Shown here: positions 38,973 through 49,670 of the stretch, piece after piece
Position numbering within the stretch: position 1 is the first letter of the stretch
Layout: each line of letters begins with the position of its first letter
Assembly: GCA_027081505.1 (NCBI GenBank)
Contig: JALWKK010000102.1
Coordinates: 17,342 to 81,341, forward strand
Length of the DNA stretch: 64,000 bases
DNA from: Flavobacteriaceae bacterium
GTDB lineage: Bacteria > Bacteroidota > Bacteroidia > Flavobacteriales > Flavobacteriaceae
Direction: 5' to 3'
The notes under the pieces: model-generated
The model's database searches: none
The model's input: the letters and a program-made list of their open reading frames with translations, nothing else
Told to the model about the DNA's origin: nothing
Position numbers and translations under genes: made by a program

Positions 38973-40364
38973 TTATAGTCCGACCATTTTTTCGGGGCGT
39001 ACCCATTGGTCAAATTCAGCTTCGGTTAAATAGCCTAACTCAACCGCAGCTTTTTTTAAGGTAATATCCTTTTTGTGTGCAGTAGTTGCAATTTCGGCAG
39101 CTTTATAATATCCTATTTTTGTATTAAGAGCTGTTACAAGCATTAATGAATTATTAAGTTTTTCTTTAATGACCTTATTGTTAGGTTCTATTCCGGTTGC
39201 ACAATGAATATCAAAAGAGGCACAAGCATCACCCAATAATTGTGCAGACTGTAAGAAATTTGCAGCTATTACGGGTTTAAATACGTTTAATTCAAAATGT
39301 CCTTGCATACCTCCGGCTGCAATTGCCATATCATTACCTATTACTTGTGCGCAAACCATTGTAAGAGCTTCAGCTTGTGTTGGATTTACTTTTCCGGGCA
39401 TAATAGAAGAACCGGGTTCGTTGGCGGGTATGGTAATTTCACCAATTCCACACCTGGGACCACTGGCAAGCAAACGAATATCATTTGCAATTTTATTAAG
39501 CGAAACTGCAAGTTGCTTTAAGGCTCCGTGTGTTTCTACAATAGCGTCATGAGCTGCAAGTGCTTCAAATTTGTTTTTTGCCGTAATAAACGGATAATCT
39601 GTAAATTTTGAAATATAACCGGCAACTTTTTCAGCATAGCCTTTGGGAGTGTTTATTCCGGTTCCTACCGCGGTACCACCTAAAGCAATTTCAGATAAAT
39701 GAGATAAGGTGTTTTTTAAGGCTGTAATTCCGTGTTCTAATTGGGAAGCATAACCACTAAATTCTTGACCGAGCGTTAAGGGTGTCGCATCCATTAAGTG
39801 GGTTCTTCCTATTTTTACAACATTGTTAAAATCTTCCGACTTTTGTTTTAATGTTTTATAAAGTTGCTCTACACCGGGTAGGGTTACCTCCGTAATTTTT
39901 TTATAACCGGCAATATGCATTGCTGTTGGAAAGGTATCGTTAGACGATTGCGATTTATTCACATCATCGTTGGGTTGTAATGTTTTTTCGCCTTCACCTA
40001 TTATTTTTCCAGCAAGTTGGTGGGCTCTATTTGCAATTACTTCGTTAACATTCATATTGCTTTGTGTACCGCTTCCGGTTTGCCAAATAACAAGCGGAAA
40101 TTGGTCGTTGTGCTTACCTTGTAATATTTCGTCACAAACGGTAGCTATAAGATCTCTTTTTTCTTCCGTAAGAACCCCTAATTCACAATTGGCAAAAGCC
40201 GCCGCTTTTTTTAAATATGCAAAACCGTAAATTATTTCTAAGGGCATAGAAGCGGGTTTTCCAATTTTAAAATTGTGTCTGGAACGTTCGGTTTGTGCGC
40301 CCCATAATTTGTCGGCAGGCACTTTTACCTCGCCCATAGTGTCTTTTTCAATTCGGTATTTCAT
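38973..40364 (-). CDS. fumC: class II fumarate hydratase
   Basis: [60 protein letters not shown]. Confidence 0.97.
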   Translation of the reverse strand: MKYRIEKDTMGEVKVPADKLWGAQTERSRHNFKIGKPASMPLEIIYGFAYLKKAAAFANCELGVLTEEKRDLIATVCDEILQGKHNDQFPLVIWQTGSGTQSNMNVNEVIANRAHQLAGKIIGEGEKTLQPNDDVNKSQSSNDTFPTAMHIAGYKKITEVTLPGVEQLYKTLKQKSEDFNNVVKIGRTHLMDATPLTLGQEFSGYASQLEHGITALKNTLSHLSEIALGGTAVGTGINTPKGYAEKVAGYISKFTDYPFITAKNKFEALAAHDAIVETHGALKQLAVSLNKIANDIRLLASGPRCGIGEITIPANEPGSSIMPGKVNPTQAEALTMVCAQVIGNDMAIAAGGMQGHFELNVFKPVIAANFLQSAQLLGDACASFDIHCATGIEPNNKVIKEKLNNSLMLVTALNTKIGYYKAAEIATTAHKKDITLKKAAVELGYLTEAEFDQWVRPEKMVGL

Positions 40365-40465
40365 GACTATTATTTTAAAGGATAAGCTGCCACAAAATTA
40401 CTTAAAAGAAGTTCGATACTCAACAATAGTCCTGTTTATTTTGTGTTAATAAATTAAAAAAAATC

Positions 40466-40497
40466 TTGTTTTTTATAAAAAAATCATAGTATCTTTG
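40466..40497 (+). promoter_or_regulatory. candidate promoter TTG-N21-TATCTTTG
   Basis: TTG 40466-40468; TATCTTTG 40490-40497; upstream of small ORF 40526-40696. Confidence 0.6.
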
Positions 40498-40525
40498 GAG
40501 CAACTTAAAAAAAACACATATAACT

Positions 40526-40696
40526 ATGTTTGAGTTTGATCAATATTTAGGATTTTTGTTAGTGCTAACTATTTTAACCATAGGGTTTTGGCTAATGTTG
40601 TTTTTGATTGGTTTTGTGATACCGTATTGGATAGGCGGCTCATTACTTGAACGTTGGAAGCTAAAAAAAGAAGAAAGAAAAAACGAAGAAATGTAA
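40526..40696 (+). CDS. 56-aa small membrane protein, hypothetical (missing from ORF track)
   Basis: MFEFDQYLGFLLVLTILTIGFWLMLFLIGFVIPYWIGGSLLERWKLKKEERKNEEM*; flanked by promoter-like and terminator elements. Confidence 0.75.
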   Translation: MFEFDQYLGFLLVLTILTIGFWLMLFLIGFVIPYWIGGSLLERWKLKKEERKNEEM

Positions 40697-40726
40697 TATT
40701 TTTGTTTTCTCATATACTTAGTTTTT

Positions 40727-40750
40727 AAGAAGCTTTCGGGCTTCTTTTTT
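40727..40750 (+). terminator. intrinsic terminator after small membrane protein gene
   Basis: AAGAAGC tttcgg GCTTCTTTTTT. Confidence 0.85.
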
Positions 40751-40879
40751 GTTATTTGTTATTTTGTACAGGATTTTTGTAAAAAAATAAATTTTTCAAA
40801 AAACAATCCTTTCCAAACTTTATTATCCACATTAATAGTTTTTTTATACTTTTGTTTTCTATCAATAAATTAAAACCAT

Positions 40880-41824
40880 TTGAAACTGTCCAGAGAAGTT
40901 AAAACCGGAATTTTTGCACTTGTATCCATCTTATTATTCATCTTTGGGTACAACTATTTAAAAGGAACCGATTTGTTATCAAAATCTAAAGTGTATTATG
41001 TATCATATAGTAATGTGGGCGGGCTGGAAAACAGCGCACCGGTAAACGTAAATGGTTATAAAATAGGCAAAGTTTCCAATATAGATTTTTCCTCCTCAGG
41101 TAAAGAATTAATAGTAAAATTTACTATTGAAAAAGACTTCCGATTTTCAAAAAACAGTGTAGTAAAGTTGGCAAGCGGAGGGTTTCTGGGCGGAAAATAC
41201 CTTTCAATTATTCCCACAGAAGCAAAAGAACCTATTGCTAAAGATGGCGATACGCTTAGAGGAATAATAGAGCAAGGGATGATAGAGTCTATGACAACCG
41301 GTCTTAAACCTATGGAGCAAAAAGTTAATAAGGTAATGAGTAACTTGGACTCCTTACTTATTAACCTAAATAAAGTTTTAGACTCTACAACACAACAAGA
41401 TTTAAAACAAACAATCGCGGGTTTAAATCAAACCGTTCGTTCATTTAAAGTTACATCCGGAAATTTGAATGCCTTGTTAGCCGAAAATAAAACCAAGCTA
41501 TCTTCTACATTTTCTAACCTCGAAACCACTTCTTCAAATTTTGCAAAGCTATCCGATTCGTTAGCACAAGTAAAAATTAAACCCATGATGCAAGATTTAC
41601 AAGTTACTATTACAAAATTTAAGAATATTGCCCTGCAAATTGAAAGTGGTGAAGGAAGTGTAGGAAAATTATTAAAAGACGAAAAACTATACGATAATCT
41701 CGAAGGCGCTTCAAAACAACTAGAGCAACTCTTGGAAGATATGAAACTTCATCCCAAACGATATGTGCATTTTTCCCTTTTCGGAAAAAAAGAAAAAGCA
41801 TATCAACAACCTAACCAAAACTAA
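40880..41824 (+). CDS. MlaD/MCE family protein
   Basis: REVKTGIFALVSILLFIFGYNYLKGTDLLSKSKVYYVSYSNVGGLENSAPVNVNGYKIGKV; TTG start codon. Confidence 0.9.
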   Translation: MKLSREVKTGIFALVSILLFIFGYNYLKGTDLLSKSKVYYVSYSNVGGLENSAPVNVNGYKIGKVSNIDFSSSGKELIVKFTIEKDFRFSKNSVVKLASGGFLGGKYLSIIPTEAKEPIAKDGDTLRGIIEQGMIESMTTGLKPMEQKVNKVMSNLDSLLINLNKVLDSTTQQDLKQTIAGLNQTVRSFKVTSGNLNALLAENKTKLSSTFSNLETTSSNFAKLSDSLAQVKIKPMMQDLQVTITKFKNIALQIESGEGSVGKLLKDEKLYDNLEGASKQLEQLLEDMKLHPKRYVHFSLFGKKEKAYQQPNQN

Positions 41825-41833
41825 CAAAACGTT

Positions 41834-43156
41834 ATGCAATACATACCAAACATTCTGTTTTTTTTAGCACTTGTTGCAGGTATTGGCTATTTTATTAAAA
41901 ACTGTAAGAAAATTTACCGTAACATAAGACTAGGTAAAGAAATAGGAGAAATAGATAACAAAAGCCGGCGAATGAATAATGTTATTCGTATCGCCTTGGG
42001 GCAATCCAAAATGACCGTTCGTCCTATTGCAGGATTGCTTCATATTATTGTTTATGTAGGGTTTATAATTATTAACATTGAAGTTTTAGAAATCATCATC
42101 GATGGTCTGTTTGGTACGCATAGGGTGTTTGCCGGAATGGGAAGTTTATACAATGTGCTTATCGCTTCATTTGAAATCTTGGCGTTTTTGGTTTTAGTTA
42201 GTGTTATTTTATTTTGGATACGCAGAAATATTATAAAAATAAGACGTTTTTGGAAACCCGAAATGAAAGGTTGGCCTAAAAACGATGCTAACTATATTCT
42301 GTATTTTGAAATGGTACTTATGTTACTTTTCTTAATTATGAATGCAGCAGACCAGCAACTTCAACTTTTAGGAGCAGAACATTACATCAAAGCCGGATCT
42401 TTTCCGGTGAGTAGTTGGTTATTACCGTTGTTTGATAATTTTTCGGAAAGTACATTGATCATTATGGAGCGTTCGGCTTGGTGGCTACATATTCTCGGAA
42501 TTTTAATTTTCTTAAACTACTTATATTTCTCTAAACATTTACACATTCTATTAGCCTTCCCGAACGTTTACTACGGAAAAATTACACCAAAAGGAAAACT
42601 ACCAAACTTGCAATCGGTTACCAATGAAGTACAATTAATGATGGATCCAAATGCCGACCCGTTTGCTGCTCCACCTGAAGGACAAGAAGCTCCCGAAAAG
42701 TTTGGTGCCAGTGATGTAACCGATTTAAACAGGGTACAATTACTCAATGCCTATACCTGTACAGAATGTGGTCGGTGTACAGATAACTGCCCCGCCAACC
42801 TAACCGGCAAAAAATTATCGCCTCGAAAAATTATGATGGCAACCCGTGATAGGTTAGAAGAAATTGGAAAAAACATAGATAAAAACGGAACGTTTAAACC
42901 CGATGATAAACAATTACTGGATGATTATATAAGCAGAGAAGAGCTTTGGGCTTGCACTGCTTGTAACGCCTGTGTAGAAGCTTGTCCCGTTAGTATCGAC
43001 CCTTTATCAATTATTATGGATATGCGACAATTTTTGGTTATGGAACAGTCTGCAGCCCCGCAAGAACTCAATATAGCAATGACCAATATTGAAAATAACG
43101 GAGCACCTTGGCCTTATAACCAAATGGATAGATTAAACTGGAAAAATGAAGACTAA
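41834..43156 (+). CDS. (Fe-S)-binding membrane protein, heterodisulfide reductase subunit C-like
   Basis: TM helices then CTECGRCTDNCPANLTGK and CTACNACVEACPVSIDP ferredoxin motifs. Confidence 0.9.
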   Translation: MQYIPNILFFLALVAGIGYFIKNCKKIYRNIRLGKEIGEIDNKSRRMNNVIRIALGQSKMTVRPIAGLLHIIVYVGFIIINIEVLEIIIDGLFGTHRVFAGMGSLYNVLIASFEILAFLVLVSVILFWIRRNIIKIRRFWKPEMKGWPKNDANYILYFEMVLMLLFLIMNAADQQLQLLGAEHYIKAGSFPVSSWLLPLFDNFSESTLIIMERSAWWLHILGILIFLNYLYFSKHLHILLAFPNVYYGKITPKGKLPNLQSVTNEVQLMMDPNADPFAAPPEGQEAPEKFGASDVTDLNRVQLLNAYTCTECGRCTDNCPANLTGKKLSPRKIMMATRDRLEEIGKNIDKNGTFKPDDKQLLDDYISREELWACTACNACVEACPVSIDPLSIIMDMRQFLVMEQSAAPQELNIAMTNIENNGAPWPYNQMDRLNWKNED

Positions 43157-43466
43157 CGCTTTAATACTACTATTTTTGTTATTCAATATAGATGCTATTG
43201 CGCAACATTCCTATAGAAAGGATTCGCTTCAAATAAAAGTATATTCAAGATTGTATGTAAGCAAAAAGTTGACAATAGATTCAATAAAAATTAAAAAAGT
43301 CTTTTGCGATTTTTGTACAGAAAGACAAAAAAACCATTTTAGAGAAGAAGCTTATTATAGAACCAAACAAGAAGCATTACATCCCAAATATCGAAAGCCG
43401 GGATTACATAAAATGGCTCTCTATATAAGAATAAGCAAAAAAGAGTTTTCAAAATTAAAACAGTAA
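43146..43466 (+). CDS. small secreted protein, hypothetical
   Basis: Signal peptide MKTNALILLFLLFNIDAIAQ; CDFC motif; overlaps preceding gene by 11 nt. Confidence 0.6.
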   Translation: MKTNALILLFLLFNIDAIAQHSYRKDSLQIKVYSRLYVSKKLTIDSIKIKKVFCDFCTERQKNHFREEAYYRTKQEALHPKYRKPGLHKMALYIRISKKEFSKLKQ

Positions 43467-43470
43467 AATT

Positions 43471-43905
43471 ATGAAGAAAGAAGAAGTGGAGAAAATGTTA
43501 AAAGAAAAAGTAGAAAAAGGCGAAAAAATAAGTCCCGTTCTACCCAAAGGAATAAAAAATTACCTTATAGATATAGACGGAACCATCTGCGATGATATCC
43601 CTAATGAAGAACCGGAACGTATGCTTACAGCAAAGGTATATCCCGATGCTCTCAAAACCGTTAATAAATGGTATGATGAAGGACACATAATTTGCTTCTT
43701 TACATCTCGTACCGAAGCACATCGAGAATATACACAACGCTGGTTAGATAAACACGGTTTTAAATACCACTCTTTGTTAATGGGAAAACCGCGAGGCGGA
43801 AATTACCATTGGATAGACAATCATATTGTAAAAGCCACCCGATATAAAGGAAAATTTACAGATTTAGTAGAAAAAGAAGTAACCATCGAAGTTTTTAAAG
43901 ACTAA
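43471..43905 (+). CDS. HAD-superfamily phosphatase-like protein
   Basis: NYLIDIDGTICDD (DxDGT), FFTSRTEAHREYTQRWLDKHGF. Confidence 0.8.
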   Translation: MKKEEVEKMLKEKVEKGEKISPVLPKGIKNYLIDIDGTICDDIPNEEPERMLTAKVYPDALKTVNKWYDEGHIICFFTSRTEAHREYTQRWLDKHGFKYHSLLMGKPRGGNYHWIDNHIVKATRYKGKFTDLVEKEVTIEVFKD

Positions 43906-43908
43906 GCT

Positions 43909-44700
43909 ATGAGTGAGACTATAAAAGTACCAACTATGGCAGAATATATGGCGCAAGGCAAACAACCCGAAGTATTGTTCTGGGTAGGTTGCGCCGGAAG
44001 TTTTGACGATAGAGCAAAAAAAATAACAAAAGCATTTGTAAAACTACTTAACAATGCCGGAGTAGAATTTGCCGTTCTCGGAACAGAGGAAAGCTGTACA
44101 GGCGACCCTGCAAAACGAGCCGGAAATGAGTTTTTATTTCAAATGCAAGCAATGATGAATATTCAAGTGTTAAATGGCTATGAAATAAAAAAAATAGTTA
44201 CTGCTTGCCCGCATTGTTTTAACACCTTAAAAAATGAATACCCCGATTTAGGAGGAAACTACCAAGTACTTCATCATACTCAATTCTTAAAAACACTATT
44301 AGAAGAAGGACGACTTAAAGTAGAAGGAGGGAAGTTTAAAGGAAAACGAATTACCTATCATGACCCTTGTTATCTGGGAAGAGCCAATGGCGAATACGAA
44401 GCACCAAGAGATTTGCTCAAAAAATTGGAAGTAGAACTTATTGAGATGAAACGTTGTAAAACAAAAGGATTATGCTGTGGAGCAGGTGGAGCACAAATGT
44501 TTAAAGAAGCCGAATCGGGAGATAAAGAAATTTTTGTAGAACGCACCGAAGAAGCGCTGGAAACAAAACCGGAAGCCATTGCAGCCGGTTGCCCGTTTTG
44601 TAATACCATGTTAACAGACGGAGTAAAATTTAAAGAAAAACAAGATGAAATTAAAGTATTGGATATCGCCGAAATGATTGCCAATGCCGAAGATTTATAA
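43909..44700 (+). CDS. (Fe-S)-binding protein, HdrB-like CCG domains
   Basis: WVGCAGSFDDRA, TACPHCFNTLKNEYP, YHDPCYLGR, GLCCGAGGAQMF, AAGCPFCNTML. Confidence 0.92.
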   Translation: MSETIKVPTMAEYMAQGKQPEVLFWVGCAGSFDDRAKKITKAFVKLLNNAGVEFAVLGTEESCTGDPAKRAGNEFLFQMQAMMNIQVLNGYEIKKIVTACPHCFNTLKNEYPDLGGNYQVLHHTQFLKTLLEEGRLKVEGGKFKGKRITYHDPCYLGRANGEYEAPRDLLKKLEVELIEMKRCKTKGLCCGAGGAQMFKEAESGDKEIFVERTEEALETKPEAIAAGCPFCNTMLTDGVKFKEKQDEIKVLDIAEMIANAEDL

Positions 44701-44797
44701 ATTATTTTAAACGGCTAACTTGTTTCAAGCAAATTTATATATTTGACTCAATACCTACAGAAGTTATTTTGGTGAAAGATTAAAAACAAAAACAACA

Positions 44798-46042
44798 ATG
44801 AATACATTAAATAAAACACAATCACAACAAGCTATCGATTTAGAAAATAAATACGGAGCCCACAACTATCACCCGCTACCTGTAGTATTATCTAAAGGTG
44901 AAGGTGTATATGTTTGGGATGTAGAAGGAAAGCGATATTACGATTTTCTTTCAGCTTATTCGGCTGTAAATCAGGGACATTGTCATCCTAAAATTGTAAA
45001 TGCCTTGGTAGAACAATCCAAACGTTTGGCATTAACTTCTCGGGCTTTTTATAATGATATGTTGGGTAAATACGAAAAATTTGCTTGTGAGTATCTTGGT
45101 TTCGATAAATTACTCCCAATGAATACCGGAGCCGAGGCGGTAGAAACCGCACTAAAAATTTGTCGCCGTTGGGCTTATGAAAAAAAAGGAATAACCGAAA
45201 ATAAAGCAGAAATTATTGTTTGTAAAAATAATTTTCATGGGCGCACAACCACTATCATTTCCTTTTCAAACGATCCCGTGGCACGAGCGCATTTTGGACC
45301 TTATACAAACGGTTTTATTAAAATTGAATACGATAATTTACAAGAATTAGAAACAACTCTAAAAACCAATCCAAACGTAGCCGGATTTTTAGTTGAGCCC
45401 ATACAAGGAGAAGCCGGAGTGTATGTACCTTCTGAAGGCTATTTAAAACAAGCCAAAACGCTTTGCGAAAAATACAATGTACTTTTTATTGCAGATGAAG
45501 TACAAACCGGAATTGCCCGTACCGGAAAACTACTCGCCGTTCAACACGAAGATGTAGTACCGGATATTTTAATTCTCGGTAAAGCTATGAGTGGTGGTGC
45601 TTATCCTATTTCGGCTGTTTTGGCAAATAACGATATAATGAATGTTATAACTCCGGGATCTCACGGGTCTACCTTTGGCGGCAATCCTGTAGCTGCTGCC
45701 GTTGCAATAGCAGCTTTAACCGTTGTGAAAGAAGAAAATCTTGCCGAAAATGCCGAAAAATTAGGACAACTATTTAGAAATAGGATGAATGAATACATCA
45801 ATACATCAAACATTGTTCGTTTGGTGCGGGGAAAAGGATTGCTTAATGCCATAGTGATTAATGAAGAAGAAGAAAGCGAAACAGCTTGGAATATTTGCTT
45901 GCGACTTCGAGACAATGGATTGTTAGCCAAACCCACACACGGTAACATAATTCGTTTTGCTCCACCACTGGTGATGACTCAAGAGCAATTGGTGGACTGT
46001 GTTTCTATTATTATAAAAACATTGAAAGAATTTGAAAGATAA
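44798..46042 (+). CDS. rocD: ornithine--oxo-acid transaminase
   Basis: [75 protein letters not shown]. Confidence 0.96.
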   Translation: MNTLNKTQSQQAIDLENKYGAHNYHPLPVVLSKGEGVYVWDVEGKRYYDFLSAYSAVNQGHCHPKIVNALVEQSKRLALTSRAFYNDMLGKYEKFACEYLGFDKLLPMNTGAEAVETALKICRRWAYEKKGITENKAEIIVCKNNFHGRTTTIISFSNDPVARAHFGPYTNGFIKIEYDNLQELETTLKTNPNVAGFLVEPIQGEAGVYVPSEGYLKQAKTLCEKYNVLFIADEVQTGIARTGKLLAVQHEDVVPDILILGKAMSGGAYPISAVLANNDIMNVITPGSHGSTFGGNPVAAAVAIAALTVVKEENLAENAEKLGQLFRNRMNEYINTSNIVRLVRGKGLLNAIVINEEEESETAWNICLRLRDNGLLAKPTHGNIIRFAPPLVMTQEQLVDCVSIIIKTLKEFER

Positions 46043-46087
46043 TACGAAATAGTTTTATTCTTTTCCGATTTTAGAATTGCCTTCTAT

Positions 46088-48802
46088 TTATTCTTTTTTA
46101 AAATCTCCTGCATTAACAACCGTCCACTCTTTAAAAGGTTTTAAATATTTTTTAATTGCTTTATTAACATCATCTACCGTAAGTTTTTTGATATCTTCTT
46201 CTAACTTTTTCTGAAAATCCATAGTTCGGTGATAATATAAATTATTGTTGATTAAAGTGGATAGTTCTCCGTCTTTTGCTCTCGAAACAGCTTGTCCCTG
46301 TACCCAACCGTTTATGGCATTATCCAATTCTTCTTGGGTAATTCCGTCTTTAATTAAACGATCTATTTCCTCTTTAAGTCCTAATTGTACTTTATCATAA
46401 TTTGAAGGCGCATAAATGGCATACACAAAGAAAGAAGAGTTTTTATCTTCTTTATCTCCATCTGCGCTAAAATTAGCACCTACGCCGTAACTAACACCAT
46501 CTTTTTGGCGTAACCTGTCCGCCAATCTGGAATTTAAAAAACCGCCACCTAAAATAGAAGAAGCAATTCGTATAGCCGGATAATCAGGATCGGTATCACA
46601 CATTTTAACGGCTAATGTTGCGAAAGTAGTCGCATTTTTCTTATCCGGAGTTATAATATCCTCATTTACCGGTTTGTTGGGAGTATAAGGATCTTTTATT
46701 TCTTTGTATGGATGTTTGCTTTTAAAATTAGAAAATTCTTTTTCAATAAATTGTTTAACTTCATCTTTATTAAAAGTACCAATTCCAATTAATGTACTTC
46801 GTCCTAAGCCATAAAATTCGTTATAGAATTTTGAAATATCTTTAACAGTCACATTTTTTATCGCATCAACTTCCTCATCAATTGTCATATTGTATAAAGG
46901 GTGTCCTTTGGGATAGTGATTATTAATAATTCTAAGCCGTTTTGATGCTAAAAACTGCGGGTTGGTTTTATTTTGCTCTATTCTAGCCAATCGCTGGGTT
47001 TTGAGTTTTTCCAATTCGGCTTCGTCAAATTCGGGTTGTTTTATCATTTCTGCCATTAGTTGAAGCGTAGGCATTATATTTTCACGGGTAGAATTTACCG
47101 TTACATATATGTTTCCGCCTCTGGCGTAAAAGAAGATAGAAGATTTTAATTTACTTAATTCGTCTTCAATTTGTTGCCTGGTTTTAGATTTTGTTCCTTT
47201 ATTAAGCATAGATGCTGTAAGTGAAGGAATAAGACCTTTTCCGGTAAGCGACTTTACGTCGCCGTTTCTAAGATTAAAGCTAATGGTAACGGTTTCTCCT
47301 CTATTGGTTTTTTCAATCAATCCGTATTCAACGCCATTTTTAAGTTTACCTTGATCTAATCTTTTTGTAATATTGTCGTAGCTTACATCAAAGGTTTCAC
47401 CGATGTCAAATCCTTCTTTGCCTTTGTAGTTACTAACTAATTCTTCAAGATTTTCGGTGTGGTCTATTTTTACTCGTTGTGGTTCTTCAGTGGGAATAAA
47501 GCGTCCTATCGTTCGGTTTGTCTTAATTAAATATTTTTTTGCTGCCTCATTTACTTGTTCAAGAGTTATATTTTCGATTCTATCTCTGTAAATAAAGGCT
47601 AATCGCCAGTCTCCCGCACCAATAAACTCACTCATATAGGTACCCAAAAAAGCGGAGTTGCGACTCATCTGGTCTATTTGTTTTAAGATGTTTGCTTTTG
47701 CTCTATCCAATTCTTCTTGTGTAATGGGTTTGATGTTGTCCAGAGTATTTTTTAATAAGGTTTCTACTTCGTCTGCATTTTTATCACTCGGAACATCAAT
47801 GTTTATATACATAAATCCCGGTTCTTTGGTAAAAGGAGCAAATGCCCAAAGCGAAGAAGCCTTTTGGGTATCTACCAATTCTTTGTACAATCTTCCTGAT
47901 GGTGTGTCGGTAAGTACTTCTTTTACGAGAATCATTGCGGCATAATCTATGTGCGAACCGGCAGGAATATGGTACAAAGCCGAAACAATTTGTAAGTCTC
48001 CGGTTCGGTTTACGGTTACCCTTTTTTCTCCGTCTTGAGGTGGCTCTTCTGTGTAGGACTGAGGAAGAGGCGTTTCCGGATTTTTGAGATTTCCGAACTT
48101 TTCTTCAATTAATTTTAGTACTTCCTCTTTATCAAATTTTCCGGTTACCATTAAAACGGCATTATCGGGACGGTAAAATTTATGGTAAAAAGCTTTTAAA
48201 TTTTCAATAGGAACACGCTCAATGTCAGACCGATTTCCTATTGTGGAGTTCCCGTAGTTATGCCATAAGTAAGCGGCATCAGTTACTTTTTGCATAAGTA
48301 CTCTGGTTGGATTGTTTTCACCGCTTTCAAATTCATTTCTCACAACGCTAAATTCACTTTCCAAATCTTCTTTTGCTATAAAGGAATTTAACATTCTGTC
48401 GGCTTCTAAGTCTAAAGCCCATTCAAGATTTTCGCTTGTAGCGTTAAATGTTTCAAAATAATTGGTACGATCGTAGTAAGTGGTTCCGTTTGGTCTTGCT
48501 CCTCGTGAGGTGAGTTCTTTCGGAATGTCTTTGTGCTTGGGTGTGCCTTTAAAAACCATGTGTTCTAATAAGTGAGCCATTCCTTTTTCACCATATCCTT
48601 CGTGTCTAGAACCTACTAAATACGTTATGTTTACGGTAATGGTTTGAGCCGAATTGTCCGGAAAAAGTAACACTTTAAGTCCGTTGGGTAGTTGATACTC
48701 GGTAATACCTTCTACTTGAGCGGTTTGTTTTAATTGTGCCCAAGAGGTTGTTACTAAAAATAAAAATAGTAAATAGGCGATGGAAGTTAATTTTTTTTTC
48801 AT
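46088..48802 (-). CDS. M16 family zinc metallopeptidase (two-domain)
   Basis: HLLEHMVFKGTPKH (HxxEH), NEFESGENNP; 904 aa with signal peptide. Confidence 0.94.
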   Translation of the reverse strand: MKKKLTSIAYLLFLFLVTTSWAQLKQTAQVEGITEYQLPNGLKVLLFPDNSAQTITVNITYLVGSRHEGYGEKGMAHLLEHMVFKGTPKHKDIPKELTSRGARPNGTTYYDRTNYFETFNATSENLEWALDLEADRMLNSFIAKEDLESEFSVVRNEFESGENNPTRVLMQKVTDAAYLWHNYGNSTIGNRSDIERVPIENLKAFYHKFYRPDNAVLMVTGKFDKEEVLKLIEEKFGNLKNPETPLPQSYTEEPPQDGEKRVTVNRTGDLQIVSALYHIPAGSHIDYAAMILVKEVLTDTPSGRLYKELVDTQKASSLWAFAPFTKEPGFMYINIDVPSDKNADEVETLLKNTLDNIKPITQEELDRAKANILKQIDQMSRNSAFLGTYMSEFIGAGDWRLAFIYRDRIENITLEQVNEAAKKYLIKTNRTIGRFIPTEEPQRVKIDHTENLEELVSNYKGKEGFDIGETFDVSYDNITKRLDQGKLKNGVEYGLIEKTNRGETVTISFNLRNGDVKSLTGKGLIPSLTASMLNKGTKSKTRQQIEDELSKLKSSIFFYARGGNIYVTVNSTRENIMPTLQLMAEMIKQPEFDEAELEKLKTQRLARIEQNKTNPQFLASKRLRIINNHYPKGHPLYNMTIDEEVDAIKNVTVKDISKFYNEFYGLGRSTLIGIGTFNKDEVKQFIEKEFSNFKSKHPYKEIKDPYTPNKPVNEDIITPDKKNATTFATLAVKMCDTDPDYPAIRIASSILGGGFLNSRLADRLRQKDGVSYGVGANFSADGDKEDKNSSFFVYAIYAPSNYDKVQLGLKEEIDRLIKDGITQEELDNAINGWVQGQAVSRAKDGELSTLINNNLYYHRTMDFQKKLEEDIKKLTVDDVNKAIKKYLKPFKEWTVVNAGDFKKE

Positions 48803-48854
48803 TGTAAGGTCGTTTAATTGTGAATTATTATAGGCGATTTTTTTTCTTTAAAAA

Positions 48855-49625
48855 TTATTTTCCTCCTTTTGCTTGTAAATCTTCAATACATAACGGGTCT
48901 AACTGCGGGAGTACGCTTTTCCCTTTTAACATTTGAGCACTTCTGCTGTTGCTTTCATAATACATTAAACAGCCTTCAACTTTACAGTGCTTGTTATGGG
49001 ATATATCTTCATGATATTGATGAGTATCATCATCCTGAATATTTACCAGTCCAAAAATATGAGCAAATTCGTGATTTAGTGTGGTTGCTTCTAAGGTAGA
49101 AAGAAGGATGCCCTGTGACGCACTAACTTCGACAAGTGTCTTTTGGTAAATTACTATTGAAGTATTTCTGTAGGCAGCTCCCAAAGTTTTTAATGTGTTT
49201 GTGTCGGAACTGCTATTTCCGTTAGAGAAGAAAATATAGACAGCAATATTATCACCAACGGTAAACTCTGTCCGGTTTTGATCTTCAATCGTTTTTATTT
49301 CATCAAGCGTAAAGGGAAGCCCGGAAGGGTCTTGTATGGTTCTCTCTATATACGTTATACCGTCAGGTTTATTAACACGTTCGTTTAAAAAATTTTTAAA
49401 TGCATCGATACTCTCCTCAAGCGGTTTGTATGATTGTGTATATACCAACTCAACAGTCATACTTTTATAAATATCGCTTGATAATAAATCTTCGGCAGAA
49501 ATGCCCAGTGCTTTTAAATTTTCGGCTTTACTATCATCAATTACACTTTCGGTATCTTTTTTGCAAGAAGTAAAAACAAAACCAAATAAAATGAAGAATA
49601 AAAATATTGTATTGTTAATTCGCAT
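48855..49625 (-). CDS. metzincin-like membrane metalloprotease (lipoprotein)
   Basis: Lipobox FVFTSC; NHEFAHIFGLVN and HCKVEGCLMYY. Confidence 0.82.
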   Translation of the reverse strand: MRINNTIFLFFILFGFVFTSCKKDTESVIDDSKAENLKALGISAEDLLSSDIYKSMTVELVYTQSYKPLEESIDAFKNFLNERVNKPDGITYIERTIQDPSGLPFTLDEIKTIEDQNRTEFTVGDNIAVYIFFSNGNSSSDTNTLKTLGAAYRNTSIVIYQKTLVEVSASQGILLSTLEATTLNHEFAHIFGLVNIQDDDTHQYHEDISHNKHCKVEGCLMYYESNSRSAQMLKGKSVLPQLDPLCIEDLQAKGGK

Positions 49626-49670
49626 TATAGTATCTTTGTTGTTCTACAAACTTAATTTTAAATTATTGAA

